Source: HIMB59 sp038124765 (lineage in GTDB: Bacteria; Pseudomonadota; Alphaproteobacteria; HIMB59). From it: a stretch of 64,000 nt of DNA. The stretch is from NCBI GenBank assembly GCA_038124765.1, contig JAYPCO010000001.1:1-64000 (forward strand), read 5' to 3'. Below, one piece after another: positions 36,480 through 44,904 of the stretch (the stretch's first letter is position 1; each line of letters begins with the position of its first letter). Both the position numbers and the translations under genes were made by a program. The notes under the pieces are model-generated. The model searched no databases and was not told the origin of the DNA. It worked only from the letters and a program-made list of their open reading frames with translations.

Positions 36480-36565
36480 TGGTGGAGAGAGTAGGATTCG
36501 AACCTACGTACACTTGCGTGAACAGATTTACAGTCTGCCGCCTTTAACCACTCGGCCATCTCTCC
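36480..36565 (-). tRNA. tRNA-Tyr (anticodon GTA)
   Basis: This is a class II tRNA on the minus strand with acceptor GGAGAGA/TCTCTCC, anticodon loop CTGTAAA, a long variable arm and encoded CCA. It is the first gene of the tRNA-Tyr/tRNA-Gly/tuf run, with a good promoter 25 bases upstream. Confidence 0.96.
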
Positions 36566-36590
36566 AAAAGTGGTTTTAAACAGAGGTTGA

Positions 36591-36618
36591 TTAATAGATA
36601 ATTGTCTTTGAAAGTCAA
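36591..36618 (-). promoter_or_regulatory. Sigma-70 promoter of the tRNA-Tyr/tRNA-Gly/tuf operon
   Basis: The minus strand has TTGACT (36613-36618), a 16-base spacer and TATTAA (36591-36596). Predicted initiation is about 18 bases before the tRNA-Tyr 5' end. It probably drives the whole minus-strand run toward secE, nusG and the ribosomal genes. Confidence 0.6.
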
Positions 36619-36653
36619 TAGACTTAATCATATTTTACTGCTAATTAACAATT

Positions 36654-37382
36654 ATGCTTATTTCTGGTCAAAACTCTTGCATAAGCTGTTTGATACACAG
36701 CTTTTCAAAAGTCAAAGAGATTTATATTGATATTGATAAAAAACATCTTTTTTCAAAGCTAATAGATCAATACAAAGCAAATAATAAGACTACTTACATC
36801 AAAATTAATGATCTAAAGAAAAGAAAGGGATTTAATGACATCAAAAGTCATGATGCAATACATATAATAAGAGAGAACTACTCTCCTAGCTCCTTAGGCG
36901 AAATAACAAAAAATAACAACGAAAACTCACTAATAATTATTGCTGATCAACTTACTGACCAAAATAATATCGGGAATATAATAAGGACTGCGCTCTTGAT
37001 GGGCGCTGATGGTTTGATCGTACCAGAGCACTCCTCTGCACAAATGACAGGCACAACCTCTAATACATCATCAGGGGCAATTGAAGCCTTAAAGTTTCAT
37101 ATATCAAAAAACCTAGGAAGAACTTTAGAGCAGCTAAAAAAAGAATCTTATTGGATTTACTCCCTCGATATGGGTGGAGAGTTATTAGATACAGAATTCA
37201 AAATCGATAAAAGAGCAGCTATTATTGTTGGCAATGAAGGTAGCGGTATAAGAAAAAATATAATTGATAAAAGTGATTTTATAATATCTATACCACAATT
37301 AAAAATTATGGGCGTAGACAGCTATAATGCAGCAAACTCTATCGCAATAGCTGCTTATCATTACAGATTAAATATTAAATAA
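36654..37382 (+). CDS. rlmB: 23S rRNA (guanosine-2'-O)-methyltransferase, TrmH/SpoU family
   Basis: RlmB methylates a G in the 23S rRNA peptidyl transferase region (G2251 in E. coli). The 242-residue protein has a degenerate N-terminal substrate-binding domain. Its SPOUT core carries the family motifs NIGNIIRTALLMGADG (motif 1), VGNEGSGIR (motif 2) and MGVDSYNAANSIAIA (motif 3), the knotted SAM-binding site. Divergent placement from tRNA-Tyr and tuf is conserved in alphaproteobacteria. Confidence 0.92.
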   Translation: MLISGQNSCISCLIHSFSKVKEIYIDIDKKHLFSKLIDQYKANNKTTYIKINDLKKRKGFNDIKSHDAIHIIRENYSPSSLGEITKNNNENSLIIIADQLTDQNNIGNIIRTALLMGADGLIVPEHSSAQMTGTTSNTSSGAIEALKFHISKNLGRTLEQLKKESYWIYSLDMGGELLDTEFKIDKRAAIIVGNEGSGIRKNIIDKSDFIISIPQLKIMGVDSYNAANSIAIAAYHYRLNIK

Positions 37383-37387
37383 AATTA

Positions 37388-37415
37388 TTGTTTATTAGAG
37401 TTATTAGTATATTAA
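37388..37415 (+). promoter_or_regulatory. Candidate promoter of tRNA-Thr
   Basis: TTGTTT (37388-37393), 16 bases, then TATTAA (37410-37415) precede the tRNA 5' end by 10 bases. It lies just after the rlmB stop. AT-rich surroundings make chance matches easy. Confidence 0.4.
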
Positions 37416-37425
37416 ATACCTTATT

Positions 37426-37501
<76 letters not shown>

Positions 37502-37551
37502 CGCTACATCTCATTGATTATTTATTTTCTTTCTTTAAATTAGTTTTATAA

Positions 37552-38097
37552 ATGAGTCTAGACGTTGATCAATTTGGAAGAAGTACTTCAAGCAATAACC
37601 CATCTGCTGATGATAAATCTAAAAAAATTTTGGAGTCCCTCTCTGAAATCAAACAACAATTAAGCGACAAGAATTACAATCCCAAAAAAGAACCAATATT
37701 ACAAAACAAAAATCATAGTAATAAAAAAATGGATGAAAAACATAGTTCGCAGGATTTAGAATTAATATTTAATAAGATTGAAACTATCGAGAGAACTCTG
37801 AGCTCTATAGAAAATAAATTTACTCAAAATATTAACTTTAATGTAAACTCAGGTTTTCAAGAGAGAAATAATTCTATTAATGAAAATAGTTTATTTCACG
37901 CCTTTGACAGTCATTCAAGAAACAACAATATGAATTCACTGATTGTAGTTGATCAACAAACACAAAAAGGGTCATTTGCCAAACAGTTTTTCTCAATAGT
38001 CATTGGTATGACTTTATTTGCAATTTTAATTTTTGGGATTAGAGGTGAACTACCCTTTCCTGAAATGAATAATTGGATAATTTCTCTAATTAATTAA
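37552..38097 (+). CDS. Unknown membrane-anchored protein
   Basis: I do not recognise this 181-residue protein. It has a polar, low-complexity N-terminal region rich in Ser, Asn, Lys and Gln, a predicted coiled-coil stretch (about residues 62-85, with repeated I/L at heptad positions), more disordered sequence, and one hydrophobic helix near the C-terminus (about 147-163). This suggests a tail-anchored protein with a cytosolic stalk. It has its own ATG 50 bases after tRNA-Thr and overlaps the formate dehydrogenase gene tail to tail by 8 bases. Codon use resembles its neighbours. Confidence 0.7.
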   Translation: MSLDVDQFGRSTSSNNPSADDKSKKILESLSEIKQQLSDKNYNPKKEPILQNKNHSNKKMDEKHSSQDLELIFNKIETIERTLSSIENKFTQNINFNVNSGFQERNNSINENSLFHAFDSHSRNNNMNSLIVVDQQTQKGSFAKQFFSIVIGMTLFAILIFGIRGELPFPEMNNWIISLIN

Positions 38098-40852
38098 AAG
38101 CAACGTTTGCTTTTTGAACACTAGCCGCACTAAATTTGAATTCTGGAATTTTTCCAAAAGGATCTAGTTGTGGATTTGTCAAAACATTAGCCGCAGCTTC
38201 CGCAAAACAGAAAGGAATAAATACCATACCTTCAGGTATTTCTTTATCACTTCTAACTTTAATAACAATTGAACCCCTTTTTGTTTTCACTTGAACGTGT
38301 TCACCTGGTTCAATATTCATTCTTTTTAAATCCCATCTATTCATGCTAACAATTGCTTCTGGTTCAATATGATCTAATACAGATGCTCTACGTGTCATAG
38401 AGCCAGTATGCCAGTGCTCCAACAATCTACCAGTTGTAAGGATCATTGGGAAATCATCATCTGGTAATTCCGCTGGTGGAATTAAGCGAGCGGGAACGAT
38501 TTTTCCTCTTCCATTTGCAGTTGGAAACTTCTCGTTAAATATAATTTCATTACCTGGCTTGTTAGGATCATCACAGGGATAAGTGACAGAATTTTCATTC
38601 TCTAAGCGCTCGTAAGTTATATTTTTTAGAGATGGCATTACTTCTGCCATTTCATTAAAAATATCCCTCGGATGTAAGTAGCTCCAATCTAAGCCCATTC
38701 TTTGAGCAATAGCTTGAGTAATCCACCAATCTTGACGCGCCTCACCCGGAGGCGGCACAGCCTGTCTACCTAATTGAACTTGTCTATTCGTATTGGTAAA
38801 CGTGCCAGTTTTTTCTGCATGAGCTGATGAGGGTAAAATTACATCAGCATGCCAAGCAGTTTCAGTCATGAATATATCTTGAACAACTAAGTGATCTAAT
38901 TTTGCTAAAGCTTCCCTTGCGTGGTTTTGATCAGGGTCAGACATTGCTGGGTTTTCACCCATTATATACATCGACTTAATCTCATCTGCTAAAATTTTGT
39001 TTATGATTTCCACAACAGTTAAACCTTTTTTATTATCTAATTTTACATTCCAAAAGTTTTCATATTTTGCATGAATTGACTCATTTTCAACAGACTGATA
39101 ATCAGGAAATACCATTGGAATTAAACCGGCATCAGATGCCCCTTGAACATTATTTTGACCTCTTAAGGGATGAAGACCCGTTCCTTTTCTTCCAATTTGA
39201 CCAGTGGTTAAAGCCAGAGCAATTAAACACCTTGCATTATCGGTACCATGAACGTGCTGAGAAACACCCATTCCCCAGAATATTATTGATTTCTCAGAAT
39301 TAGCATAAAGTCTTGCTACAGCTCTTAATTCATCTGCCTTAATACCGCAAATTGATTCCATTTTTTCAGGAGAGAAATCTTTAATTTCTTCTTTTAATTT
39401 TTCAAAACCTTCTGTTTGACCTTGGATGTATTGCGCATCGTAAAGTTTTTCTTCAATAATAGTAAAGAGAAGTGCATTTAGCATTGCAACATCCGTGCCT
39501 GATTTAAATTGAAGGTTATGTGTAGCGAACTTACTTAAACCTTGTTTCCTTGGATCCATGATAACTAACTTGGATCCCCTCTTTACCGCTCTCTTTAAAT
39601 AAGTAGCTGCAACGGGATGATTTTCTGTGGGTCTTGCTCCAATGACTATAATACAGTCTGAGTCAGAAGCGGCCATAAAAGGTGCTGATACCGCTCCAGA
39701 ATTTACGCACTCCATAAGGGCGGCAACAGAAGAGGCATGGCAAAGGCGAGTGCAGTGATCAACGTTGTTTGAGCCAAAACCTACTCTTACCAATTTTTGA
39801 AATAGATACGCTTCTTCATTAGAACACTTTGCAGATCCAAACCCAGCTAAGCTAAACGGACCAAATTGTTCTTTTGTCTTTGTTAAGCCGTTAGCAGCAA
39901 TTTCTAATGCGTTTTCCCATGTCGTTTCCTCAAAATAATCACTGATTTCAGAATCTTTAATTTGTATATTTGGATCCTTTGCAACACCTGGTTTTCTAAT
40001 TAGGGGTTTAGTTAACCTTCCTTCATGATTAATGTAGTCAAAACCAAACCTACCCTTAACACATAAGCGATTTTCATTTGCAGGACCATTTTTTCCATCA
40101 ACATATAAAATTTTATCATCTTTAACGTGTACTTTAGTTTGACAACCTACGCCGCAATATGGACATACGCTATCAACAATACGATCAGAATAATTTTCCC
40201 TAACTCCTTGGTCGTTTACGAGAGATGACTCCATTAAAGCCCCGGTTGGACATGCCTGAACACACTCACCGCAAGCTACACAGGTGCTATTTCCCATTGG
40301 ATCATCAAGGTCAAAAATAACTTTAGCTGTTGAACCCCTATAAGCCATTCCAATTACATCGTTTACTTGGACTTCTCTACATGCGCGAACGCAAAGATTG
40401 CAATTAATACAGGCATCTAAATTTACACTCATCGCTTTATGTGATCGATCTATTTCAATTTTATCTTTTGATGGAAAACGACTAGTTTGCACTCCCATCT
40501 TTTCTGACCAGTTCCAAAATTTCGAGTCAGGATCAGGTGATTTTTCTTTTTCTGGTTGGTCAGCTACAAGCAGCTCAAATACCATTGATCTAGATTTTTC
40601 TGCTCTAGGAGAGTTAACCGTTACCTCCATACCCTCAGTTGGCTTTCTAATACAAGAAGCTGCGAGGGTTCTTTCCCCTTTAATCTCAACCATGCAGGCA
40701 CGACAATTTCCATCAGCTCGATATCCAGGTTCAGGTGAGTAACACAAATGAGGAATTTCAATTTTGTTTTTTTTAGCTACATCCCAGATTGACTCTCCAA
40801 CTTCAGCTAAATATTCTTTACCGTCAATTTTAAATTTAATTTTTTCAGACAT
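38090..40852 (-). CDS. fdsA: NAD-dependent formate dehydrogenase, molybdopterin-containing alpha subunit
   Basis: This subunit oxidises formate to CO2 at a molybdenum bis-MGD centre and passes electrons through Fe-S clusters to the diaphorase subunit. The 920-residue protein has an N-terminal [2Fe-2S] ferredoxin domain (CYSPEPGYRADGNCRAC), two [4Fe-4S] motifs (CINCNLCVRAC about 150; CVACGECVQAC about 193), the CPYCGVGC cluster (about 231) and the Mo-ligand motif CTRLCHASS (about 366-374). The ligand is cysteine, not selenocysteine. A C-terminal dinucleotide-binding domain follows. It is coupled to fdsB by a TAATG overlap. Confidence 0.95.
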   Translation of the reverse strand: MSEKIKFKIDGKEYLAEVGESIWDVAKKNKIEIPHLCYSPEPGYRADGNCRACMVEIKGERTLAASCIRKPTEGMEVTVNSPRAEKSRSMVFELLVADQPEKEKSPDPDSKFWNWSEKMGVQTSRFPSKDKIEIDRSHKAMSVNLDACINCNLCVRACREVQVNDVIGMAYRGSTAKVIFDLDDPMGNSTCVACGECVQACPTGALMESSLVNDQGVRENYSDRIVDSVCPYCGVGCQTKVHVKDDKILYVDGKNGPANENRLCVKGRFGFDYINHEGRLTKPLIRKPGVAKDPNIQIKDSEISDYFEETTWENALEIAANGLTKTKEQFGPFSLAGFGSAKCSNEEAYLFQKLVRVGFGSNNVDHCTRLCHASSVAALMECVNSGAVSAPFMAASDSDCIIVIGARPTENHPVAATYLKRAVKRGSKLVIMDPRKQGLSKFATHNLQFKSGTDVAMLNALLFTIIEEKLYDAQYIQGQTEGFEKLKEEIKDFSPEKMESICGIKADELRAVARLYANSEKSIIFWGMGVSQHVHGTDNARCLIALALTTGQIGRKGTGLHPLRGQNNVQGASDAGLIPMVFPDYQSVENESIHAKYENFWNVKLDNKKGLTVVEIINKILADEIKSMYIMGENPAMSDPDQNHAREALAKLDHLVVQDIFMTETAWHADVILPSSAHAEKTGTFTNTNRQVQLGRQAVPPPGEARQDWWITQAIAQRMGLDWSYLHPRDIFNEMAEVMPSLKNITYERLENENSVTYPCDDPNKPGNEIIFNEKFPTANGRGKIVPARLIPPAELPDDDFPMILTTGRLLEHWHTGSMTRRASVLDHIEPEAIVSMNRWDLKRMNIEPGEHVQVKTKRGSIVIKVRSDKEIPEGMVFIPFCFAEAAANVLTNPQLDPFGKIPEFKFSAASVQKANVAFN

Positions 40853-42552
40853 TAATTTGTTACCTCATTGGGAAAATGTTTAATTACAGACAATAATGGA
40901 TTAGGCGCTGCTTGACCTAAACCACATATAGATGCATCCATCATAGCAGACGATAGTTCTTTTAAAAGCTCGACATCCCAAGATGATTGGTTCATTAGTT
41001 TAAGTGCTTTCTCTGTGCCATTTCTACAAGGTGTACACTGACCACAGCTTTCATCGTGAAAGAAGAACATTAAATTTTTTGCAACATCTCCCATATTATC
41101 CTGATCTGATAAAACCACTACTGCCGCTGATCCAATAAAGCAACCATGCTCTTGAAGAGTATCAAAATCCAATGGAACATTATCCATGGATGCAGGCAGT
41201 ATCCCACCAGATGCCCCACCGGGTAAATACGCCTTGAATACATGACCATCTTGCATTCCACCGCAATATTCTTTTATTAACTCTTTAATAGTAATTCCTG
41301 CAGGTGCAAGTTTCACGCCAGGGTTTTTAACTCTCCCTGAAACTGAAAAAGTTCTTAAACCTTTTCTTCCGTTTAATCCGTGACTATTAAACCAAACAGC
41401 ACCTTTTTCTAATATTTCACGCACCCAGAAAACTGTTTCGATATTATGAATTAAGGTTGGACGCCCAAACAATCCTACTTGAGAAGGAAAAGGTGGCTTA
41501 TGCCTTGGGAGGCCTCTTTTACCTTCCAAACTTTCCAACATTGATGACTCCTCACCGCAAATATACGCACCCGCGCCTCTTCTTAAATGAATCCTTGTTT
41601 TAATATTTAGATTATTATCCTCAACTGCTTTAATTTCTTTTTTAAGAAACTTAATAACATCCGGATACTCATCCCTCATATATATATAAACATCAGTTGC
41701 CTCAACTACCCAAGCGGCAATCAGCATACCTTCTAAAAAGCGATGAGGGTCTCTTGATAAGTAATGGTGATCTTTAAAAGTTCCGGGTTCTCCCTCGTCT
41801 CCATTAATAGCCATTAACCTAGGTTTATTTTCAGCACGAACAAATCTCCATTTTCTTCCAGTAGGGAAACCAGCTCCGCCTAGCCCCCTAAGTCCAGACG
41901 CTTCCATTTCCTCAATTATCTTAATGGGATCTTTTTTTCCCTCGAGGCATTCTTTAAGTAGTGTGTAACCTCCACCTTGTGTGTATTTTTCAAAATTAAT
42001 AAAATCTGGTAAAACCGGTTTTAGATCTTCAGAGTTTATAGTATTTTGAATTTTATCAATAGTTGCATGTGGGATATGTTTTTTTCCAACCTCCACTACT
42101 GGCGCTTGATGACAGCGGCCCATACAGGGTGCTCGAACAACTCTTATTTCGTCGTTAGCGATTTTATCCTCTAAATTTTGCTGAAGGGATTGGCAACCAT
42201 TTAACTGACAGGTTAAACTATCGCAAACTCTGATTGTAATTTTTGCGGGTTCTACATCATCATCTTTAAAGATATCAAAATGAGCATAAAAAGAAGCAAC
42301 TTCATAAATTTCTGTTAAAGGTAAATTCATCAACTCAGCTAGAGCAGATAAATATTTCGGCTTTAAACATTTGTAGTTATCTTGAATTAAGTGAAGGCAC
42401 TCTATTAACATATCTCTCTGGCGAATATAGTCAGAAGGGATAAGATTTTTTAATTCGTTAATCGATTGATCATCGACCTGTCTACCTTTATTAAAGGTTA
42501 AGGCCTTTCTTCTTCCAGATCCTGGATGAATTTTTTTAGAGCTATCCTGCAT
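40852..42552 (-). CDS. fdsB: NAD-dependent formate dehydrogenase, fused gamma/beta diaphorase subunit (NuoE-NuoF type)
   Basis: This subunit passes formate-derived electrons to NAD+. The 566-residue protein joins two units that are separate in classical Fds enzymes. The first is an N-terminal thioredoxin-like [2Fe-2S] domain with CDSLTC (about 109-114) and CMGRC (about 144-148). The second is a NuoF-like FMN/NADH domain with RGLGGAGFPTGRKWRF (about 222) and a [4Fe-4S] site ESCGQCTPCRNG (about 505). The arrangement resembles HoxF. The ATG at 42552 has no clear Shine-Dalgarno; a candidate promoter ends 8 bases upstream of it. Confidence 0.94.
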   Translation of the reverse strand: MQDSSKKIHPGSGRRKALTFNKGRQVDDQSINELKNLIPSDYIRQRDMLIECLHLIQDNYKCLKPKYLSALAELMNLPLTEIYEVASFYAHFDIFKDDDVEPAKITIRVCDSLTCQLNGCQSLQQNLEDKIANDEIRVVRAPCMGRCHQAPVVEVGKKHIPHATIDKIQNTINSEDLKPVLPDFINFEKYTQGGGYTLLKECLEGKKDPIKIIEEMEASGLRGLGGAGFPTGRKWRFVRAENKPRLMAINGDEGEPGTFKDHHYLSRDPHRFLEGMLIAAWVVEATDVYIYMRDEYPDVIKFLKKEIKAVEDNNLNIKTRIHLRRGAGAYICGEESSMLESLEGKRGLPRHKPPFPSQVGLFGRPTLIHNIETVFWVREILEKGAVWFNSHGLNGRKGLRTFSVSGRVKNPGVKLAPAGITIKELIKEYCGGMQDGHVFKAYLPGGASGGILPASMDNVPLDFDTLQEHGCFIGSAAVVVLSDQDNMGDVAKNLMFFFHDESCGQCTPCRNGTEKALKLMNQSSWDVELLKELSSAMMDASICGLGQAAPNPLLSVIKHFPNEVTN

Positions 42553-42560
42553 TTTTATTG

Positions 42561-42588
42561 AAAATAAATAAATTTGATTAAGTTACAA
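42561..42588 (-). promoter_or_regulatory. Candidate promoter of the formate dehydrogenase operon
   Basis: The minus strand has TTGTAA (42583-42588), 16 bases, then TATTTT (42561-42566). The -10 box ends 8 bases before the fdsB ATG, so the transcript would be almost leaderless. The match is moderate and the region is nearly all A/T. Confidence 0.4.
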
Positions 42589-42613
42589 TTATTAATGAAT
42601 GATTAATTAATAA
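42589..42613. promoter_or_regulatory. Inverted repeat upstream of the formate dehydrogenase promoter, possible LysR operator
   Basis: TTATTAAT, nine bases, then ATTAATAA form a perfect 8-bp inverted repeat abutting the candidate -35 box. It fills most of the space between the LysR stop and the fdsB start. LysR-type activators bind such dyads just upstream of -35. The A/T-only composition means a chance palindrome cannot be excluded. Confidence 0.35.
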
Positions 42614-42616
42614 GTT

Positions 42617-43498
42617 TTACTTATTAAAGTTTCTTACAAATTTCAAGAAATTATCTTTAATAGGAGAAGGGCTCTTATCTTTTATAAAAACCATGCCTAT
42701 TTTCTGAGATATATTAGGATCAATTAATTCAATAAAATTGACATTTGAGTCATAGTTAAAAGCCTTTGTAAAATAATGAGGCATTATAGTAGCAAAATCA
42801 GAACTGTTAACATGGGAAAATATATGAGTTAAAGAATTAGACTCTAAAAGAACATTAGGGTTAACATTAAGATTTTTGAAAATAGCATTTAAAATTCTTC
42901 TGAACTGATTTTCTTGCGAAATTAAACATAGATCCAATCCGTCACAATCTTTCCACTTAATTTTCTTTAAATTTTTGAGTTTTGGATTCTTAGTGATAAG
43001 AAAATATTTTTCATCATACAAAAAATATTTCTCCACACCCATAATAGGCTCATTTTCTAAATAGGTTACGCCAATATCAAGTTTAAAATCATGCAGTTGT
43101 TCATCAATTTTATTTGAAGACATTGAAAAAACTTCCAAATGAACATTTTTAAAAGATTTAATAAAATCATTAAGAATATGAGAAACATCCAATAAAGCTG
43201 ATGGGATAACGCCTACCCTTAAGTTACCTGTTAAATTATTTTTAAGCTCAGAGGTAATTTGTTTAATATCATTATATTCTTTCACAATATATTTAAACTT
43301 TTCTTTTAATATTTCCCCCTCTCGTGTTAAGCCAATAAAATTCTTGCCTCTCTTAACTAAAGTAACGCCAATCTCATTTTCAAGGGATTTTAGCTTCATA
43401 GACAGAGCCGGCTGAGAAATATTTAATTTTTCCGCAGCTCTGTTAAAATGTTTTTCAGCATCTAGAGCTAAAATTATTTCTAAATTTTTAATTTCCAT
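42617..43498 (-). CDS. LysR-family transcriptional regulator
   Basis: The 293-residue protein has the LysR winged helix-turn-helix (HFNRAAEKLNISQPALS, about 17-33, with SLENEIGVTLVKRG following) and a periplasmic-binding-like effector domain. It lies directly upstream of, and on the same strand as, the formate dehydrogenase genes, and divergent from a tusA-like gene 28 bases away. By analogy with FdsR-type regulators it likely controls the dehydrogenase, but the inducer cannot be read from the sequence. Confidence 0.92.
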   Translation of the reverse strand: MEIKNLEIILALDAEKHFNRAAEKLNISQPALSMKLKSLENEIGVTLVKRGKNFIGLTREGEILKEKFKYIVKEYNDIKQITSELKNNLTGNLRVGVIPSALLDVSHILNDFIKSFKNVHLEVFSMSSNKIDEQLHDFKLDIGVTYLENEPIMGVEKYFLYDEKYFLITKNPKLKNLKKIKWKDCDGLDLCLISQENQFRRILNAIFKNLNVNPNVLLESNSLTHIFSHVNSSDFATIMPHYFTKAFNYDSNVNFIELIDPNISQKIGMVFIKDKSPSPIKDNFLKFVRNFNK

Positions 43499-43526
43499 AT
43501 TAAATTAATATAACTATATATTTTCT

Positions 43527-43745
43527 ATGGAATATTATCTAGATACTAAAGGCTATGAGTGCCCCATTCCTGTTCTAAAAGCAAATAAATTCATTAAAAA
43601 ACTATCAAAAGACGATATTCTGCACGTAGAAAGCGATGATCTATTAGCAAAGTTTGATTTCGAGAACTACTGTAAGGAAAATAAATTTAAAATAATTAAA
43701 ATTTTAATCGAAAATAAAATAGTAAAGGTTACTTTTCAAATTTAA
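43527..43745 (+). CDS. tusA: TusA/SirA-like sulfur carrier protein
   Basis: The 72-residue protein has the TusA signature DTKGYECPIPVLKA with the persulfide-carrying cysteine at position 12. TusA proteins relay sulfur from cysteine desulfurase to tRNA thiolation and to molybdenum cofactor synthesis. Its place between the LysR/formate dehydrogenase genes and moeA suggests it feeds sulfur to the cofactor or to FdhD; this is inference. It overlaps moeA tail to tail by 17 bases. Confidence 0.87.
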   Translation: MEYYLDTKGYECPIPVLKANKFIKKLSKDDILHVESDDLLAKFDFENYCKENKFKIIKILIENKIVKVTFQI

Positions 43746-44904
43746 AAAAATCTAAATAGTCATTTCTATTTATTGAAGTTTGATTTTGATTACTAATAGC
43801 AATTCCATCAGCCTCAGATAAGGAAATTATTTTGGCTGAACCTTTTGAATTATGAGGGACTAATTTATTATTCTGAAGTTTTACCCTATAAAATTTAGTT
43901 ATTTTTGATCTTTTTACATCCTCAAATAGGCATTGTTTTTTTTGTAAATGCAATTGTAAATCTCTATTAAATATCATCGAAACTAAAAACAATAAATTAA
44001 TGCTGACGGCAAGGGGATTCCCCGGGAGTGAAAAAATAATTTGCTTTTTATTTTTGGCAAAAATTACGGGACGACCAGGTTGGATTTTCACATATTTAAA
44101 AATTATTTTTGAGTTCAATTCTAAATACTGAGATACAAAATCTCCTGAACTAAATGAAGACCCACCAGATGAAATAATAAGATTTAAATTTTGAAACTTT
44201 TTAAACAAATTTTTAATTTGTTTTTCATTATCTTTGACAATACCAAGATCATGTATTTTAACATTCCATTTTTGAAGAAAAGAAATTATTTGATATCTGT
44301 TTGAATCAAATGTTTGATGAGGTAGCTTTTTTTTTGATGACAGTTTAATAATCTCATCTCCAGTTGAAAAAACCCCCACAGTAATTGGATTAAAAGTCCA
44401 TAATGATTTAATTCCAACAGATGAAAGCAGAGCTATTTTGATGTAATCAATTTTTTCATTCTTACGAACTAATACAGTATTTTTTTTTAAATCTTCTCCG
44501 ACTTTCTTAATATCCTTGTTAGATATTTTTGATTTTTTTAAAATAATTTTATTATTTTTAATTACTGCATTTTCTAATGATATAAAATTACTAAAGGACT
44601 TGGGTATAATTGAACCAGTATTAATTTTATATGCACAGTTTAAATTTAATTTTGTATTTTTTTTTCCCGGAGTTAATAAATTGCTAGATATGGGTAAATC
44701 TAATAGTGATTTTTTATGAAATATATATCCATCTAACCCAGCAATCATAGCCTCCGGAAGATTTATTGGAGATCGAATAGTTTGGGCGCTTTTTAAGTTA
44801 ATTGATGCAACTAGATTTCTTTTAGTTTTTTTAGTTTTAATCTCTGACTCGCTAATTATTAGCTTTCTGGCTAAGTCAAAAGAAATTAGTTTTTTATAAT
44901 TCAT
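43729..44904 (-). CDS. moeA: Molybdopterin molybdenumtransferase MoeA (divergent)
   Basis: MoeA inserts molybdate into adenylated molybdopterin. The 391-residue length and four-domain order fit: GLDGYIF (about 53-59), a TGSIIP-like loop, GVFSTGDEI in the central domain, SSGGSSFSSGDF (about 245) and PGRPVIF followed by LPGNPLAVSINL. Several positions differ from the canonical pattern: the usual MDGYA reads LDGYI, and TGAPLP reads TGSIIP. Despite this divergence the fold motifs are clear. It overlaps mobB by 11 bases in a mobB-moeA operon. Confidence 0.85.
   Translation of the reverse strand: MNYKKLISFDLARKLIISESEIKTKKTKRNLVASINLKSAQTIRSPINLPEAMIAGLDGYIFHKKSLLDLPISSNLLTPGKKNTKLNLNCAYKINTGSIIPKSFSNFISLENAVIKNNKIILKKSKISNKDIKKVGEDLKKNTVLVRKNEKIDYIKIALLSSVGIKSLWTFNPITVGVFSTGDEIIKLSSKKKLPHQTFDSNRYQIISFLQKWNVKIHDLGIVKDNEKQIKNLFKKFQNLNLIISSGGSSFSSGDFVSQYLELNSKIIFKYVKIQPGRPVIFAKNKKQIIFSLPGNPLAVSINLLFLVSMIFNRDLQLHLQKKQCLFEDVKRSKITKFYRVKLQNNKLVPHNSKGSAKIISLSEADGIAISNQNQTSINRNDYLDFFKFEK

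Noticed and set aside
36244..36653. Hidden small RNA in the 410-base region between tuf and rlmB
   Set aside because: The region is explained by tRNA-Gly, tRNA-Tyr and their promoter. The remaining pieces of about 57, 105 and 88 bases show no stable hairpin pattern by eye.
38090..40852. Selenocysteine in the formate dehydrogenase
   Set aside because: The metal-ligand position is a cysteine codon (RLCH) and no in-frame TGA occurs.
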